A stretch of DNA of 38,529 nucleotides from a virus, in IMG/VR virus record IMGVR_UViG_3300044627_003295, positions 1 through 38,529 of that record, one strand, 5' to 3'. Under the pieces are notes generated by a model. The model was given only the letters and a program-made list of their open reading frames with translations, had not been told where the DNA came from and did no database searches. Numbering within the stretch: the first letter of the stretch is position 1; each line of letters opens with the position of its first letter. This document shows positions 1-10,200 of the stretch, piece by piece. A program made the position numbers and the translations under genes.

Positions 1-158
1 AGAAGCCCGAGCGGATCGAGGAAATCGTGGCCGTCATGCGGGACGAGGCTAAGGCTCGCAGCCTGCCGTTTCTTGATGCGGCGGCCGTTTTGCTGGTCCG
101 GCGAGCAATCGCCAACGCAAGACGCAAGCAAAAAGCCCGAGAAACAGGCCCTCTCTAG
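1..158 (+). CDS. C-terminal fragment of an unidentified protein
   Basis: An open frame enters from the left edge (first full codon at base 3) and stops at TAG 156-158, leaving 51 residues. The visible tail is charged and helical (KPERIEEIVAVMRDEAKARS, then LVRRAIANARRKQKARE). I do not recognise it. It lies just upstream of the virion-protein operon and is followed by a small hairpin, so it probably ends the preceding transcription unit. The start and most of the protein are outside the window. Confidence 0.6.
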   Translation, partial: KPERIEEIVAVMRDEAKARSLPFLDAAAVLLVRRAIANARRKQKARETGPL

Positions 159-168
159 GCCGATCTTG

Positions 169-189
169 CCCGCCGGTTGGCGGCCCTTT
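169..189 (+). terminator. Possible weak intrinsic terminator after the first gene
   Basis: CCGCC, loop GGTT, then GGCGG forms a 5-bp stem, which an outer GGCC pairing can extend. It is followed by CCCTTTC. The U-run is poor, so termination is uncertain. Confidence 0.3.
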
Positions 190-192
190 CGC

Positions 193-213
193 GGACATAA
201 ATCTAGCGAGTCC
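193..213 (+). promoter_or_regulatory. GGACATAAATCT...AGTCC element, copy 1 (possible promoter or operator)
   Basis: An AT-rich 12-mer, GGACATAAATCT, closed by AGTCC so that GGAC and GTCC form inverted arms. It lies 20-40 nt before the ATG of the gene at 233, the first gene of the virion operon. The same 12-mer with the same closing arm occurs at 18751, again just before a start codon. A phage-specific promoter or an operator are both possible. Confidence 0.4.
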
Positions 214-232
214 CCGCGCTAGGAGTTTCGCG

Positions 233-568
233 ATGTACGACCCGTCTTGGGGTGTTCCGGATTCGCTGGGCGGCCATCTTCAGGGGATGGCCAACCAGCA
301 CATGGCCACCCAGCAGCGTGAGAACGCCAGCCGCGTTGCGCAGGCTCGCCAAGAGCGTGACTACATGCACGACATGGCCATGCAGCAGCAGCGGCTCACT
401 GCCGGGCTGCAAAGCCAGCAGTTGTCCATGCAGCAGCAGCGGGAGAAGTACGGCCTGCTGTCTGGGCTGATCGGCAAACTGGGCAGCGGTGGTGGTAGTT
501 CGCCATACGGCGGCTCGTCATACGGCGGCTTTCACGTTGATGGCAAGGGCAAGATGACAAGGTTCTAA
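233..568 (+). CDS. Small glutamine-rich, probable virion-associated protein
   Basis: 111 aa, ATG at 233 with AGGAG at 221-225. The central part (about residues 20-70) is rich in Gln, Met, Arg and Ala with a helical or coiled-coil look. The tail has the motif LLSGLIGKLG, then a Gly/Ser/Tyr-rich flexible segment. No enzymatic motif and no transmembrane segment is visible. It opens a tandem of three small Gln-rich proteins upstream of three very large virion proteins, so a structural or ejected virion role is inferred from position only. Confidence 0.75.
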   Translation: MYDPSWGVPDSLGGHLQGMANQHMATQQRENASRVAQARQERDYMHDMAMQQQRLTAGLQSQQLSMQQQREKYGLLSGLIGKLGSGGGSSPYGGSSYGGFHVDGKGKMTRF

Positions 569-571
569 GCC

Positions 572-937
572 ATGTACACGCAGCCATCCGGCAACGCTCC
601 GGGATCGCTTCTGTCTGGGCTGGCCAAGCGGTCGAGCCCATACGGCAAGGGTCTGGCCATGCAGGCTGAAGCGGGTCTTGGCATGGACCGCGCCCAGAAG
701 CAGCAGGAGTCGTCCCTGCGGCAGATGCAGGAGGACAGCCAGAACCGCCAGCAGCAGGCTCAGGCGTCGGCCCAGAAGGCCGGCAACGAGGCGCAGGAGC
801 GGACGGCTCAGGGTTCGCTCAACTCCCGTGCCGGCGTGTTTGAAACGGGCATGCACTTGGACTACGCCAACATGGCCCGCCGCCGTCAGTTGGGCTACCA
901 GCAGATGCTCCTCAATGGCCTTGCGAGGGACTTCTGA
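572..937 (+). CDS. Small glutamine/alanine-rich, probable virion-associated protein
   Basis: 121 aa, three bases after the previous stop and overlapping the next start (TGATGG at 936-941). Residues 35-80 are a Gln/Glu/Ala-rich helix likely to form a coiled coil. The C-terminus is basic and hydrophobic and ends LLNGLARDF, echoing LLSGL and LLAGL in its two neighbours. No family is recognised. Like its neighbours it could be a minor structural, scaffolding or ejection protein. Function is inferred only from the operon. Confidence 0.75.
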   Translation: MYTQPSGNAPGSLLSGLAKRSSPYGKGLAMQAEAGLGMDRAQKQQESSLRQMQEDSQNRQQQAQASAQKAGNEAQERTAQGSLNSRAGVFETGMHLDYANMARRRQLGYQQMLLNGLARDF

Positions 938-1437
938 TGGCCGTTGGCATGGACAGGGCAATCAGCCGCCCGCTGCCGTCCCCGCTGGCGCCGCAGCGTC
1001 AGTATCGGGCTCCGGCTATTTCGGACACGGCCGTGCAGTCGGCGGTGAACAACCAGTTGGCCGCCGGATACGGGGCTCGCGAAACGTCGCTGGCCGGTGC
1101 AGCGAGGCAGGGCATCTCTCGCGGCAAGGGGCAGCGGTACGACGCCCGTATGGCTCAGGAGCAGGCCGACGTGACGGCTGCTGCGGGTGCGGCCGGGACT
1201 GAACTGTCTGCGGCCACGAGCAACGCTTCGGCCCAGCAGGCATACGACAACCAGATGCGGAGCGAACGGCTTGCCCAGTCGGGCTTGCTGGAGGGGCTTC
1301 GGAACACGTCTGCGATGGAGCGGATGGCTCGTCGCGGGTGGGGGCAGGACTCCTACGAGGCGTGGCGAAGGGGCCGGTTTGGTTGGGATCAACAGCAACT
1401 TGACTACTCGCCGCTGTTGGCGGGTTTGTTTGGCTAG
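937..1437 (+). CDS. Glutamine/alanine-rich, probable virion-associated protein
   Basis: 166 aa, ATG at 937 overlapping the preceding stop. Mostly Ala, Gln, Arg and Gly, with predicted helices between residues 40 and 130 and a Trp/Arg-rich tail (RRGWGQDSYEAWRRGRFGW) ending LLAGLFG. The ending resembles those of the two upstream genes, so the three may be diverged paralogues. No catalytic motif or membrane segment is seen. A virion role is inferred from context. Confidence 0.75.
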   Translation: MAVGMDRAISRPLPSPLAPQRQYRAPAISDTAVQSAVNNQLAAGYGARETSLAGAARQGISRGKGQRYDARMAQEQADVTAAAGAAGTELSAATSNASAQQAYDNQMRSERLAQSGLLEGLRNTSAMERMARRGWGQDSYEAWRRGRFGWDQQQLDYSPLLAGLFG

Positions 1438-1448
1438 GAGGACTTGGC

Positions 1449-1745
1449 ATGGACGCCGCTGAACTGGACTTGGAAGACCTTCCGCCGAAGGCCCTCCGCA
1501 AACTCATCAAGAGCATGCTGGCGAAGGCCGGCAAGAAGCCGTCCCCAAAGGACGACGACAAGGCGGACGAGGAGCGTGAGGCACTCACCGACCTGCATGA
1601 GAAGCACAAGGGCAAGCCGACGCCGGTGCCGGTGACGGAGGACGACCTGCCGTTCGATCTCGGCAACGAGGCGGAGGACGACGAGGCCGGCGAGGACGCC
1701 AGCGAGCAGGGCGACAAGAAGCCCTCCAAGAAGAAGGGCAAATAA
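1449..1745 (+). CDS. Small highly charged protein
   Basis: 98 aa, with GAGG about 8 nt before the ATG. The N-terminal 30 residues could form a helix (DLPPKALRKLIKSMLAKAG). The remainder alternates acidic and basic runs and ends in a Lys-rich tail (KKPSKKKGK), so it is probably disordered. Its TAA overlaps the ATG of the 1229-aa gene (TAATG), indicating translational coupling. A chaperone, scaffold or DNA-packaging accessory role is possible, but nothing in the sequence decides it. Confidence 0.75.
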   Translation: MDAAELDLEDLPPKALRKLIKSMLAKAGKKPSPKDDDKADEEREALTDLHEKHKGKPTPVPVTEDDLPFDLGNEAEDDEAGEDASEQGDKKPSKKKGK

Positions 1746-4700
1746 TGGCTTCTCCCGGTGCAATCGCCTCATCCCGTCTTGGGCAGGCCGGCAAGGCTCA
1801 GTCGAAGATCAAGGGGCTTCGCGACAAAATTGAGGCACTGGAGGCGGCAAAGCGTGCTGCCCCCAGACAGATCGACCGCACCGTTGAGGACATCATCGAC
1901 GCTGCATCGCGGCAGCGTTCTGCGCCGCCTTCCCCTGCCGTCCTGTCCCCAGAGGAGATGGCTCTCTCCGGGCCGGCCGTTCCGCCGCCTGTTGGCCCAG
2001 TCATGCCGCCTCCGAGCGACGACTTCGCGGCGATTTTGCAGGCCGTCGGTCAGCCGCCGGAAGTCCTTGATGGCCTCCGTGCGAAGGCTCGCCAATACCA
2101 AGCGGACTTGGCCGCCGGGCGACCCGCCGTTCCGCTTAGCGTCGAAGAATCTCTTGCTTTGGTGAGTGCGGGAGACGACCCGGCGGACGTGTTTGGCCGG
2201 CAACTGACCAAGCGCGAGTACGACCAGATCATGCGGAACGTCGTCAAGGGCGTCCCGATCTCCCCAGAGGCGGCTGCGGCCCTGCGACGTTCGCCTGCTG
2301 GCGACGTGATCGAGCAGAACTGGCAGGGCACGTTGACGCCTGAGCAGCAAGATGCGCTGGAGGCGTCCGACTTCGACCTTGAGTACGGCGGCAAGAACAA
2401 CCTCACGCCCAACGAGGTCCGGGCCAATCCGGCCATGCAGGTGGCCGACGCCGTGCGTCAGTACACGACCCCTGCGGCGATGGAAAGCGTCAGCGTCGAT
2501 GGCGTGAAGCGGCTGTTGGAGACGATCCAGCAAGACTACCCTGCCGGCTCTCCGCAGCGTGCGGCACTTGAGCAGGCGTTTGCCGGCTGGTCGCCCAACC
2601 CAGACGCACCCGACCTGCCGCCACCGGCCTATGCCGTTCGTGCGATGGAGGACGGCCGCCGTCGGCTCGCCGCCCTTGAGCAGATGGCGTCTGACCCCAA
2701 CTTCACGCAGGAGGCTGTTGCTTCCGCAGCGATCCAGCGGGCCGCACAGTCGCGTGCTGGCGGAACCGGCCCGCGTCCCGGAGGTTCGTTTGCCCCAACG
2801 GAGCCCGGCCTGTCGGCGGCGGCCAGCCGCTTCAACGAACTCCCGTTGGACGTGCGGCAGGACATCGTTCGCCGGCTGGGTGCTGACAGCCCCGCTCGCC
2901 GTCTTGTGGCGATGGAGGGCGGCGAGGTGTCCATCGCTCCCAATACCGTTGCGGAACTGCTGCGGCCGGCAAACGACGTAAGCGACCTCATCGAGCAGAT
3001 GGACGCCGCCAAGCGAATGGGCGACCAGTCCACCGTCGATGCCGTTTCGGAATTGGTGCGGCAGGCTCCGGAGGCGGATCGGCGGGCGGCGATTGCCCAG
3101 TTCCGGGAGCGGATGGCGATTGAGGCGGCATTGCGTCAGGGGATGGAGGCGGTGTCACCGACTCCGGCTGTTGCTGCCAGTCCGGGCCCGACGGCTCTGC
3201 GTCCGCAGGGAGCCATGACGCCTGAGTTTGCGGTGGCTCCGCCCGACAGGATGCCGGGTGCGTTTGAGGAGGCTGAGGCGGCGTTCAACCAGTCGGCCAC
3301 GCAGCGTGAGTCGCAGCGGCCTCGCACGTTCAACAGGAACCGCGATCAACGGTTGCAGGCGATTGGGAAGGTGCTTGGCAAGCCGGCCGAAGGCGAGAGG
3401 AGTCTGGGCCGAAAAGACGGCATGTTCTTCAAGGGCGGCGGCGAGCGGCTGGAACGGCGGGCCGATTCCGCCCGGATGGTGGACTCCAACGACACAAAGG
3501 CTATTCGCTCTGCCCGCGAGGCAGATGATGCGTGGCAGGCCCGCATGGCTGAGTTGAATGCGGCCCATCAGCAGGCTCTCGCAGACGCACAGGCCGCATC
3601 TGGCCCAGAGTTGATCGCGGCTATGCAGCAAGTTGAGGCCACCGATCTCGCGCGTCGCGAGGCGGCCCGTCAAGGCCCGACCCCGACCTATGTGAACCAG
3701 CGTGGCGACAAGGTGCGGGCCGATACGCTGGTGGCCACGTATCGCCAGAACTTCCCCAACGCCAACGAGCGGTCGATCCGCAAGATGATTTCGGACGATG
3801 GCTGGGACGAGCAAGCGATTGGTCGGTCTGCGTGGTCGGACGCCAGACTGAGCAAGGCCGCCTCCGCACAGACGATGGACGGCATTGTCGGCGCTTTGCT
3901 GGAACACAAGCCGAAGCCGCAGGTCAACCTCAACCGGTCCAGCGACATGCTGTCTCCCGGAGACGTGGCCGCCCAGAACGACGAGGCCCGCGACCTTTTG
4001 CGTGGCATGATCGAGGAGGGCGATCTTCCCGTAGAGTTGGACACCACTGAAGACGTGGCAGACAGGGCACGTCGTGGCCGGCTCGGCGGCGGATCAGCGG
4101 CTTCTCGTCGCGAGGCGGCGTTGCAGGGCAACAGCACTGGCGGCCTGTTTGGGTCGTACAACCCGCTGGAACTCAAACTTGGCAGCGACAACCTCTACGC
4201 CTCCGCCCGCGACTTGGCTGCGGACGTTCTCGAAGAAACCGATTCGTACCACAGCCGCACGCCCAACTACGAGACGAACCTTGAGCGCCTGACGGAACTC
4301 CTTGAGGACGTGTACGGCCCCAACAGCCGCAACGAGGGTCTTCCGCAAGGCACGCCGGAGGAGCGGGCCAGCCGATTCGCGAAGGGTCTGCTGGACGTTC
4401 GCGACCCCGACGACAAGACCATTCCGGCTGGTGCCGAGCGCGACCCGATGACGCAAGACCCGCAGGCCGTTCCGCCGCTTGTCCTTCAGGGCCGGCAGGG
4501 CGACCCAGAGGGCTTTGATGAGGCCACGTCCTACAGTGCGAACCGTCGCGGCGAGGTGCTTCCGCAGCGTGCGCCACGTGACTTCTCCCAGCCAGAAACC
4601 GTCCTGACGCCGGAGCAACTGGCCGAACTGGCGGAGAACGAGAACGCAGTTCCTCCGGCCCAACTGAACAACGCTGTCGGCGGCACGAACGGCGACGACC

Positions 4701-5434
4701 TGCCATCCTCCGCTGGCGATCTTCCGCCTGCCCCGTCTGGCGATGCGTCGGTGAACGCGAAACTGGACGCCAGCGCTACCAGCCTCGACGCCGCCGCCCC
4801 CGCCACGCTCAGCAAGGAAGCACTGGACGCTCTGCGGGAACAGCGCAAAGTCGAGTACGCCAGACTGCTGGAGGAGGAGAAGGCGAGTGGCGTTCGCGAC
4901 CGCGAAGCGAGAAACAACGCCGAGCAGCGAGCAGACGAGTGGTTCCACGAGGAGGTGGCACGCAGGACCGCATCTCAGTCCGGTGCGGCACCGCTTCCCG
5001 ACGCGGCCGGCCCGCTCGACCCGCCTCCCGCACAGCCGTCTCCGGCGGCGGTGGATGCCGACACTCCGGCCACAGGAACGCCAGTTGAATCCGGCGCTGC
5101 TGCCCAGCAGCCGGCGCCGGGACCGACTCCGCGAACGTGGGGGCAATGGCTCTGGAAGGCAGGAAAAATCTCAGGGGGCCTCACTGCGGCCGGGACCGGT
5201 GGGCTCTACGTCATGCAGCCCAAGAGTGGACCGGCTCCGATTGACATTCCGCCGTCGTCCCCTGTGCCGCCCCTGCCGCCGGGCCTCCTGACGGGCAGTG
5301 GCACCGCAGGCGATCCAGCCGCCGATGAGGCCGCTGCCATCGAGCGGGCTCTGGAGCGCATTCGTGGCGGTCGGTCTTCCTCGACTCAGTCCGCCCCGTA
5401 TCACACACTTCAGAACTACAACATGCGGAGGTAG
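1745..5434 (+). CDS. Very large virion protein, probable internal/ejection protein
   Basis: 1229 aa, starting within TAATG. The protein is built of Ala/Pro/Gln/Glu-rich helical segments separated by Pro-rich linkers (about residues 60-80, 460-490 and 1080-1130). A charged stretch near residues 600-680 looks coiled-coil. Close to the C-terminus a short hydrophobic Gly/Ala segment (GGLTAAGTGGLYVM) is followed by PPSSPVPPLPPG, possibly membrane-interacting. No protease, transglycosylase or polymerase motif is visible. Size, composition and place beside two other huge proteins fit the internal ejection proteins of short-tailed phages. This is inference; a tail-tip or large polyvalent protein is the alternative. 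Confidence 0.75.
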   Translation: MASPGAIASSRLGQAGKAQSKIKGLRDKIEALEAAKRAAPRQIDRTVEDIIDAASRQRSAPPSPAVLSPEEMALSGPAVPPPVGPVMPPPSDDFAAILQAVGQPPEVLDGLRAKARQYQADLAAGRPAVPLSVEESLALVSAGDDPADVFGRQLTKREYDQIMRNVVKGVPISPEAAAALRRSPAGDVIEQNWQGTLTPEQQDALEASDFDLEYGGKNNLTPNEVRANPAMQVADAVRQYTTPAAMESVSVDGVKRLLETIQQDYPAGSPQRAALEQAFAGWSPNPDAPDLPPPAYAVRAMEDGRRRLAALEQMASDPNFTQEAVASAAIQRAAQSRAGGTGPRPGGSFAPTEPGLSAAASRFNELPLDVRQDIVRRLGADSPARRLVAMEGGEVSIAPNTVAELLRPANDVSDLIEQMDAAKRMGDQSTVDAVSELVRQAPEADRRAAIAQFRERMAIEAALRQGMEAVSPTPAVAASPGPTALRPQGAMTPEFAVAPPDRMPGAFEEAEAAFNQSATQRESQRPRTFNRNRDQRLQAIGKVLGKPAEGERSLGRKDGMFFKGGGERLERRADSARMVDSNDTKAIRSAREADDAWQARMAELNAAHQQALADAQAASGPELIAAMQQVEATDLARREAARQGPTPTYVNQRGDKVRADTLVATYRQNFPNANERSIRKMISDDGWDEQAIGRSAWSDARLSKAASAQTMDGIVGALLEHKPKPQVNLNRSSDMLSPGDVAAQNDEARDLLRGMIEEGDLPVELDTTEDVADRARRGRLGGGSAASRREAALQGNSTGGLFGSYNPLELKLGSDNLYASARDLAADVLEETDSYHSRTPNYETNLERLTELLEDVYGPNSRNEGLPQGTPEERASRFAKGLLDVRDPDDKTIPAGAERDPMTQDPQAVPPLVLQGRQGDPEGFDEATSYSANRRGEVLPQRAPRDFSQPETVLTPEQLAELAENENAVPPAQLNNAVGGTNGDDLPSSAGDLPPAPSGDASVNAKLDASATSLDAAAPATLSKEALDALREQRKVEYARLLEEEKASGVRDREARNNAEQRADEWFHEEVARRTASQSGAAPLPDAAGPLDPPPAQPSPAAVDADTPATGTPVESGAAAQQPAPGPTPRTWGQWLWKAGKISGGLTAAGTGGLYVMQPKSGPAPIDIPPSSPVPPLPPGLLTGSGTAGDPAADEAAAIERALERIRGGRSSSTQSAPYHTLQNYNMRR

Positions 5435-5436
5435 TC

Positions 5437-7242
5437 ATGATCGGCACGTCAGACGCAAGGTTGGTTCCGGGTCGCATCCCAGACCTGCTGAAGGAAATCG
5501 AACGCCGCCGGCAGAACGGGGAAGCGGAGTCGCCCTTAACGCCGTCCCTGCCGCCGCCGGCTGCGCCCACCTCCGCCGCATCGGCCGCTCCCCCGCAGGA
5601 GCGTCCGGCCGCACCGTCGTCTCCTTCTGGCATCCTGCCCGGCGAGGAGCAGGTGCAGACGATGGACACGTTCCGCCAACTGACGCCCGCGCAGCAGGCC
5701 GCCATGCGGCGACTGCACGAGCAGCATTCCCCAGCCCGCGATTTTGAGGAGTGGCTGGCGGAGGGGTACGGAGAAGACACGCCGCAGAACCGACTGAAGG
5801 CGATGCAGGATCGCAGCGGCACGGTGCCAATCGTGTCGGCGCCCGGTGTTGACGTTGTGCCGGACCTGACGCTGCCGGCCGGAGCCCGCTCGCCGCTGGC
5901 GGATCAGCGGGTCGCGTCTGGCAAGCCTCTGCCGGAGGGCCGCGACCCGAGCCACTACAGCCCCGAGCAGTGGAGGCGGATGAACCGCAACATCCATGCT
6001 CCTGACGTACCAACCAAGCCGTTTGGCGGCACGTGGGTGGTGGGCCCGGACGGCGAGTTGTCCGCTCGTGCGCCGGACCCCTCCCTTATGGCGGCGGCCG
6101 AACAGGCGAAGGCAGCGCACGGAGAATACTCCATGCCGCACATCGTGGCGTTGGGGAATGCCTACGGCATCGACGTGGCCCGGTACGGCGACGACCTCGA
6201 CCTGTTGCGGGCGGACGTGGCCCGTGAGCATAAGCGACACCAAAGCACTGGCAAAAAGTACGACACTGTGAGGACGCCGATGGGCGGATACCGCTACACG
6301 CCCAACGCCACAACGACAGACGCCTCGCAGGACCGCGACAGGCAGCAGTTTGCCATGCGGATCATCCAGCGGTACGCCGGTGTGAACGGCAACAATCCTG
6401 ACGCCGGAGTCAACGGACAGCAGGCGCAGGCTGATCAGCAATTTGCCGACCGCGTTCTGGCTATTGCCAACGGCAGCAACCACGAGGCGTCGATGGCACA
6501 ACTGCGTGCCCTGAATGCGTCCTTGCGTGGACGCTTTGTGGAACAGGCCACGCGCACGCAGCACGCGCGTCTCCAGAGCGAGGGCATGACCCGCGACCTG
6601 AACAACCCTCGCATTCGGCAGGGGCTCTTGATCCGGACGTTGCAGAACGAGGGCCGTGCGGCCGCGCGGGGCTCAATCCAAGATGTCATCGGCAACCCGG
6701 AAGCGGCTGCTGGCGAGCGGGCGTTGGCGGCTGCTGAAGCGGCTGCTGCGGCTGCGGCGATCAAGGCGGAAAAAGAGGCCGAGAACGCTAACCGACCGCG
6801 CAACCCTGCCAAAGAGATGGAAGGTCCGATGCGGGACGCACTGGCCTTGCCGCCGGGCCCTTTGCAGCACGCCTCTGTCAAGGCCGTGCTTATCGGCGCT
6901 GGCATGGCCACCGCCGACAACGCGGACGCTGCGGCCGACAAGGTCATTGCCGACCACGAGGCCAGTCGCAATCCCGGCGGCGAAGGACCGAAGAAGCGAC
7001 TGTACGACTTGGCGTGGAAAAACGACTGGAACGGATTCACGAGGCTGGCCAAAGTTATGGGCCTGACTGACGAACAGGCGTTGGAGGTCTGGAAGAAGTC
7101 TCGCCCCATTGATACGGCCGTGCGGGGATGGCGGGGATGGTTTGGCGGCGGCGTGTTTACCGGCGGGGCACCGGCTCCGCCTGCCGCTCCGCCGATGACT
7201 GCCGGGCCGTCGTCTCCGCCCGGAGCAAGCGGGGGTAAGTGA
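5437..7242 (+). CDS. Large probable virion/ejection protein
   Basis: 601 aa, two bases after the previous stop. Residues 1-90 are Pro/Ala-rich and probably flexible. The middle is mixed helical and Gln/Asp-rich. Around residues 415-450 there is an Ala/Glu/Lys-rich coiled-coil-like run. The tail has WKNDWNGFTRLAKVMGLTDEQALEVWKKSRP, then a Gly/Pro-rich end. No known domain is recognised. Its stop overlaps the next start, so the three large genes 1745-10721 form one translationally linked block and their products probably act together. Confidence 0.7.
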   Translation: MIGTSDARLVPGRIPDLLKEIERRRQNGEAESPLTPSLPPPAAPTSAASAAPPQERPAAPSSPSGILPGEEQVQTMDTFRQLTPAQQAAMRRLHEQHSPARDFEEWLAEGYGEDTPQNRLKAMQDRSGTVPIVSAPGVDVVPDLTLPAGARSPLADQRVASGKPLPEGRDPSHYSPEQWRRMNRNIHAPDVPTKPFGGTWVVGPDGELSARAPDPSLMAAAEQAKAAHGEYSMPHIVALGNAYGIDVARYGDDLDLLRADVAREHKRHQSTGKKYDTVRTPMGGYRYTPNATTTDASQDRDRQQFAMRIIQRYAGVNGNNPDAGVNGQQAQADQQFADRVLAIANGSNHEASMAQLRALNASLRGRFVEQATRTQHARLQSEGMTRDLNNPRIRQGLLIRTLQNEGRAAARGSIQDVIGNPEAAAGERALAAAEAAAAAAAIKAEKEAENANRPRNPAKEMEGPMRDALALPPGPLQHASVKAVLIGAGMATADNADAAADKVIADHEASRNPGGEGPKKRLYDLAWKNDWNGFTRLAKVMGLTDEQALEVWKKSRPIDTAVRGWRGWFGGGVFTGGAPAPPAAPPMTAGPSSPPGASGGK

Positions 7243-10200
7243 TGCTCCCAAACCAGAACCCGATCCGGCGGCGGCAGACTACGTTCATGCCGCTGTTTGA
7301 CGAGGGCTTACTTGCCGACGAGCGGGTGTCTGCGGATGCCGTGACGCCGGAGGAGAGAGACTCCGTCCTGTCCGACATTGGGCAGTTCACGGGCGGCACC
7401 GTTGCCCGTTTGGCGGATGCGCTGTCCCTGCCCGGCGACCTGTGGCGTGGGCAGTTGGCCGGCAAGCCCGGCGAGCGAGTGACCGGACGCGACCTCCTGC
7501 GCTCCGCCGGGATCGCTGGCCCGGAGGATACATGGTGGAACTTCGCGGGGGGGCTGGCGGCGGATGCAATCACCGATCCGCTTTCTGTCATGACCGGCCC
7601 CGCAAAGGCTCTGACGCCCGCAGGGAAAGCCGCCGCACGGCTGGCTGGCCCGGTGGGTAGCCTGCTCGACACGGCCCCTACAGCCCTGACGCGGAAGGCC
7701 ATCTCGACGGGGATGGCAGACAGTGCCCTGCCGATGGTGGCTCGCCGGACCAAAGACGCCCTGCAAGCCACTGGCAGGAAGATCAGCACGCTGGACCCGG
7801 CGACCGTCGGCCGGCCGCTCTACGGGGTTCGTACGTCCCGGCGGGCAGGCACGCTGGACGACCTCATCAAGTACGCCGACGACCAAGAGGCGGCCGAGAA
7901 GGCGGCCCGTCAGATGCTTGGCGACAATCAACTCAACGCCCTGCGGCACCAGCCGCTCGCCAAGTCGTTTGGCTTGGGCCTCCCCATGTCGGACCCCATG
8001 ATCGTCGGGGACTTTCTGGGCAAGGGGTTTGGCGACACGTACGCCGACGTGCTGGACACGGCCGGGCAGGCGCTCCGGTGGTCTGCACCGGGCCGCATGA
8101 CGGCAGCGTTGTTCGACAACCAAGTGGGCGGGTCATTTGATGCAGAGGAGCAACTCACCAACGTCGCCAACTGGCAGGCCCGCAAGGTCGGCGGGGATGC
8201 TGCGACAGGCGACCACATGCTGCAACTGGCCCGGCTGCGGCTGGCTCACCCGGAGGTGTTCGCGGACGAGGAGGGCAACCGGGCGCTGGGGCGGTATCTG
8301 GAGGGCCCGGCAGTCCGGAAGGCGGAGGACGTGACCTACGTCGAGTCCCGCCCGCAACTCAAGGCATACGCCGACTACTGGGCCACCAGCCGCCAGAAGT
8401 CACTGGCCGAATCCCGCACCTACGGGCTCAACGGCATCCCTCTGACGGACAAATACGGCATCGACTACCTGCCACGTAAGGCGGACCCGGCGCTGGAACT
8501 GGCGGCGAAGGGCGACCGGAAACTGGGTCAGTTGCTCTCGGTGTTTGCACCCGACGCTTTGCAGCGGAAGTCCTACTTGCAGGTTCCGGGCGGCAGGGAC
8601 ACGATCATCGACCTGTCACGCGACACGCAGGTGTCTGGCTCCAAGCGTGCCCTCCAGCGGGAGGTCGATGCGTCTGCGTACATCCGCGACAAACTCAACG
8701 GCATGGTGACAGGCGACATGCCGAAGGTGTCGCGGCAACAGGCTGACCGACTGGCCCGGCTGCTGGCTCGCCTGCCGGACGACGTGGTGCAGAAGTCGCC
8801 GCTGTTTGGGCAGCACCCGACCGAAATGATCGGCTCGTACCTCACGAGCAAGGGCCAGAACATCGGGACGGCCAAGACGCTGCTCGACTCGCTGGCGACG
8901 TTCGCCGTCAACACGCCCGCCAAAGAAGTCGCGGGTAGCCGGCACCTCACGCTCCCGGCAGCGCTCAAGAAACTGGGCCTGCGGACATACGTGGACGACT
9001 CCGCCCGGCTGGAGGACGACCTGTTTGAGGCGTTTGAAGATGGCTACTCACGGCCGCTCCTGAACGAAGAAGGGGCCGCTGTACAGATGCGGGAGCGGCT
9101 CGCCAAGTTGATGGGGGTGGAGCCGGACGAAGTGCGGCTCAATCAGTTCTCGATTCCGGAGCATCACATCGACCGCCTGACGAGGGCCCGCGACCTGTAC
9201 AGCACGGGCGATGCCCCCTCCAAGTTCATGCAGGCCCTCGATCACGTCACGACCGCTTGGAAGGGCTCGATCTTGGCGTGGCCCTCCCGAGCGATCCGCG
9301 ACCTGTACAGCGGCAACGTGAGCAACTGGCTGGAGGGGGCATGGGATTCCGATTCCCTGTCGGCCGCCAGCGGGCTGGTGATGAGCGGCCCGCAGGCCCG
9401 TTCGTTTCTTGACGAACTGTCGAAAGTTCCACGCTGGCAGGGCAACGACGGCGTGGCCCAGTTCTACGCCGACCTGTCACGGGCAGGGATCGTCGGCTCC
9501 GGGCAGTCCACCGACATTGGAGCCAGCGTCCTCAACAAGACGGCTGGCGGCCAAATGGTCGGCATGGACCCCATCAGCCTGTCGTCCATCGGCAGCGAAC
9601 TGAAGAAGGGCTGGAACGGCAAGGACTTCCTCACGTGGCGGTCCTCGCTCAAGCCGCTGGCCGAGACGCGGAACCCCGTGATGCGGGCCAGCGAGCGGCT
9701 CAACTCGCTGACCGATGGCATCAACCGCATCTCCGGCTGGATGGCACTCGTCAAGCAGGGCGTGGACCCGATGGCTGCGGCGGCCCGCATCAAGCGTGCC
9801 CACGTGGACTATTCGTCGCTCTCCTCGTTTGAACGCCGCGTGATGAAGCAGGTGTTCCCATGGTATTCCTACCAGTCAAGAATTTTTCGTGAGGTTCTAA
9901 GGCAAATCGCAGAGCGGCCGGGCGGTCGGTACGGCCAGTTGTTGCAGGCGACGGAGCGGGCGCAGGATTCGGGCGAGGACTCGTACGTTCCCGCTGGACT
10001 GCGAAGTCAGTTTGCCTACGCCGTGCCGGCGGAGTTTGGCGGCCAGCCTGCTCCCGGCACGCAGACCTACGTCACCGACTTGGACTTTCCGGGCTTCGAC
10101 CAACTCAACATGCTGGAGTTGGCACCGACGCTGGCCGGCACGGGCAAGGGGATCGGCCGCCAGATCGCGATGCAGGTGCATCCGCTGGGAAGGCTTACGG

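Noticed and set aside
4094-5146. 350-aa leftward open frame inside the 1229-aa gene
   Set aside because: No ribosome site, Arg/Gly/Val-rich composition and full overlap with a credible long gene.
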